This document shows, in pieces, positions 62,174-64,000 of a stretch of DNA of 64,000 nucleotides. Position numbers and translations under genes: made by a program. Source of the stretch: an uncultured Eubacteriales bacterium (GTDB taxonomy: Bacteria > Bacillota > Clostridia > Peptostreptococcales > Anaerovoracaceae); assembly GCA_902798745.1 (NCBI GenBank), contig CADBXM010000005.1:29768-93767 (forward strand), written 5' to 3'. The notes beneath the pieces are model-generated. The model had not been told where the DNA came from, did no database searches, and saw nothing but the letters and a program-made list of their open reading frames with translations. Numbering within the stretch: position 1 is the stretch's first letter; each line of letters starts with the position of its first letter.

Positions 62174-63883
62174 CTATGCCTCCAGCAGAGCGTCCATGGC
62201 TTCGCGAATAGCCTTTTTCCTGGCGTCAGCCGCATCGGCTGTTTCTCCGCGCACCATTACATAAGTCTTGATCTTAGGCTCTGTGCCCGATGGCCTTACC
62301 GCCACAGCGCAGCCGTCCTCGAGATAATAGAAGAGGACATTGCTCTTTGTGAAGCCCGGGATATCTGTCATGTAATCTCTCAGGCCTTCCACTTTGAGAC
62401 CGATCTCTGCAGGAGGATTGCTCCTGATGCGGCTCATCACCGCTTCCCTTCTCTCAGCGGAATCGTAGCCCTCAAACATCTTAGATTGCGTATCCTCAAT
62501 GAAATATCCGTATTTCTCATACAGAGCCTGAAGGCCTTCATAGACCGACATGCCCTTTGCTCTGTAGTAGCACCCTACCTCAGCGAGCATCATCGCTGCG
62601 AATACGGCATCCTTGTCTCTGGCGTATGAACCGCCGAGGAAACCTATGCTTTCTTCGAATCCGAAAATAAAGTTGTAGTCTCCGTTCTCATCGAGTTCCT
62701 TTATCTTCTCACCTATGAACTTGAATCCCGTCAGCACTTCGACGATCTCGACATCGTTTTCCTCGCAGATCCTGTTTGCCATGATAGTCGAAACTATTGA
62801 CTTGCAAGCGAAAGGCTTTGGCGGCATGATGCCGAGTTCCTTACGCTCAGTGATGATGTAGTCGAGCATCAGGCAGGCGATCTGGTTGCCGCTGAGCACC
62901 TTGTATTCGTCGCCGTTTTTCACGACAGCTCCGCAGCGATCCGAATCCGGATCAACTCCGATCACCAGTTCCGCGCCGTTTTTCTTCGCATACTCAATCG
63001 CAAGAGCAAAGCCCTCTGTATTTTCAGGATTAGGAGACTTCACCGTAGGGAAGTTTCCATCGGGTATCATCTGCTCCTCAACAGGAATGACTGCTCCGTA
63101 GCCCTGACGTCTCAGGATCTCAGGAACCAGCTTGTAGCCTGCTCCATGGAAAGGAGTGAAGACTATCTTCATGTCCTTCGCTACCTGATCGATAAACTTG
63201 TGGGTGATCGATGTCTCCATGACTCTTGAGATGTAGGTCTCATCCATTTCACTTCCCAGCATCTCGATAAGACCTTTTGCCAGAGCCTCGTCAAAGTCCA
63301 TGGTCTTCACATCTTCAAAGATATCTATCTTAGCTATCTCTGCCGAAACAACATCTGCATGTTCAGGACCGAGCTGGGCTCCGTCAGCCCAATAAGCCTT
63401 GTAGCCATTGTACTCTTTTGGGTTGTGGCTTGCCGTGATATTAATACCCGCAATGGATCCCGTCTCTCTTACAGCAAACGAAAGCTCGGGTGTCGGACGC
63501 ATGTCATCAAATATATATACCTTGATACCATTGGCCGCGAGCACCGACGCTGCCTCTTTCGCGAATAGCCTTGAATTGAGTCTGGAATCATGAGCGACCG
63601 CAACGCCGTTTCCCTCATCAGAGTCTCCGCCGATCTGCCCGCCCTTTTCGATGATGAGGTTGGCAAATCCTTGTGTGGCATATCTGACTGTGTATACATT
63701 CATGTTGCCGATGCCGGCTCCCATGATGCCTCTCAGACCTGCGGTACCAAAGCTGAGCATGGCCTTGAAGCGGCCCTCTATCTCGCTTTCGTTTCCTTCA
63801 AGTGCCCTTAGTTCTTCCTTTGTTTTTTCATCGACTGCGTCAGACGCCAGCCAGTATTCATATTCTTCTCTGCAATTTCTCAT
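62174..63883 (-). CDS. Phosphoglucomutase/phosphomannomutase
   Basis: Alpha-D-phosphohexomutase of 569 residues, interconverting hexose 1- and 6-phosphates. The catalytic phosphoserine is Ser152 in ITASHNPKEYNGYK; the metal loop is GVDPDSDRCGA; the sugar loop GFEESIGFLGG and the phosphate loop VRPSGTEPKIKTYV follow. Length and domain order fit the PgcA group. AAGGTG lies 4 bases before the ATG. A transposon end lies only about 18 bases upstream, so its native promoter may have been displaced. Confidence 0.94.
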   Translation of the reverse strand: MRNCREEYEYWLASDAVDEKTKEELRALEGNESEIEGRFKAMLSFGTAGLRGIMGAGIGNMNVYTVRYATQGFANLIIEKGGQIGGDSDEGNGVAVAHDSRLNSRLFAKEAASVLAANGIKVYIFDDMRPTPELSFAVRETGSIAGINITASHNPKEYNGYKAYWADGAQLGPEHADVVSAEIAKIDIFEDVKTMDFDEALAKGLIEMLGSEMDETYISRVMETSITHKFIDQVAKDMKIVFTPFHGAGYKLVPEILRRQGYGAVIPVEEQMIPDGNFPTVKSPNPENTEGFALAIEYAKKNGAELVIGVDPDSDRCGAVVKNGDEYKVLSGNQIACLMLDYIITERKELGIMPPKPFACKSIVSTIMANRICEENDVEIVEVLTGFKFIGEKIKELDENGDYNFIFGFEESIGFLGGSYARDKDAVFAAMMLAEVGCYYRAKGMSVYEGLQALYEKYGYFIEDTQSKMFEGYDSAERREAVMSRIRSNPPAEIGLKVEGLRDYMTDIPGFTKSNVLFYYLEDGCAVAVRPSGTEPKIKTYVMVRGETADAADARKKAIREAMDALLEA

Positions 63884-63900
63884 TTCCGCACCTTCTTGAT

Positions 63901-64000
63901 CCGTGACATGCTCCCACCACTTATAGAAGTGGGGGCTTCTCGCTCAACAAGCCTAACGACTTGAGTATCAACGAGCTATCCCCGTGTGCCCCACGGTTCC
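63901..64000 (-). mobile_element. Right end of an IS200/IS605-type TnpB element (omega-RNA region)
   Basis: Read on the minus strand, the sequence has the hairpins expected at the 3' end of TnpB elements: CCGTG/CACGG (63979-63996 region), then the terminal stem with CACTT/AAGTG flanked by GGGG/CCC (about 63911-63935), ending GGGAGCATGTCAC near 63903. The body of the element lies beyond 64000. This 3' region normally yields the guide (omega) RNA, whose guide would be read from the flanking host DNA below 63903. The exact boundary is uncertain by several bases. Confidence 0.7.
63968..64000 (-). CDS. TnpB RNA-guided nuclease, C-terminal end (partial)
   Basis: The last ten codons visible read GTVGHTGIAR followed by TGA. 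GTVGHT-type endings close many TnpB/OrfB proteins of IS605 and IS1341 groups. Only this fragment is inside the window, so nuclease integrity cannot be judged. Confidence 0.5.
   Translation of the reverse strand, partial: GTVGHTGIAR

Overview
The window reads as chromosomal DNA of an obligately anaerobic, Gram-positive Bacillota of class Clostridia, of moderate G+C content. The main reasons are strong AGGAGG-type ribosome binding sites, the SCIFF peptide/radical-SAM maturase pair, hexameric glutamate dehydrogenase, AddA, the FtsEX-EnvC-CtpA-RecJ neighbourhood and a clostridial-style secreted protein. A family such as Anaerovoracaceae (former Family XIII) is a guess, not shown by the sequence. 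Most genes lie on the minus strand in tight, often overlapping operons.

Layout. 1-2.0 kb (+): aspartate kinase and PnuC. 2.0-11.6 kb (-): nucleotide operon guaA-pyrG-(dapF-like)-purC-purA-purB-glmS. 11.7-16.7 kb: LysR regulator, ilvE, a three-domain MocR regulator fused to a fold-type IV aminotransferase, and a divergent ECF vitamin-uptake S component. 16.7-20.9 kb: sugar kinase, AraD and YwaF-like genes, then an aldo/keto reductase. 20.9-23.3 kb: a small islet between a complete tRNA-Ser and a duplicated tRNA-Ser 3' end, carrying one secreted surface protein. 23.3-33.0 kb (-): D,D-carboxypeptidase, phosphoesterase, TcdA, RecX, phosphopantetheinyl transferase, CtpA, RecJ, EnvC-like hydrolase, FtsX, FtsE. 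33.1-35.5 kb: polar amino-acid ABC transporter with a candidate ArgR box over its promoter. 35.5-41.2 kb: MgtE, LigA, PcrA. 41.3-49.2 kb: GdhA, AddA, and a membrane-anchored Hsp70-like ATPase with a membrane partner. 49.4-54.2 kb: GpmI, omega, Gmk, YicC and a divergent EEP-fold protein. 54.2-62.2 kb (-): MscL, MBL-fold hydrolase, lipid kinase, YihY, XTP pyrophosphatase, SCIFF maturase, SCIFF peptide, USP-domain protein and an unknown membrane protein. 62.2-63.9 kb: phosphohexomutase. 63.9-64.0 kb: right end of an IS200/IS605-type TnpB element entering from beyond the window.

The items most worth following are: (a) a SCIFF precursor with Ser at position 32, where the crosslinking Cys normally sits, separated from its maturase by a 194-bp GC-rich inverted-repeat element; (b) a GntR/MocR regulator whose PLP lysine is replaced by Ser but which has gained an apparently intact fold-type IV PLP domain; (c) a DapF-fold protein in a purine operon that lacks the first catalytic Cys and substrate-binding residues; (d) the membrane Hsp70-like pair; (e) the tRNA-Ser islet, which still shows the ancestral tRNA terminator on its far side. 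All annotation is by reading translated sequence and motifs; no database search was run.
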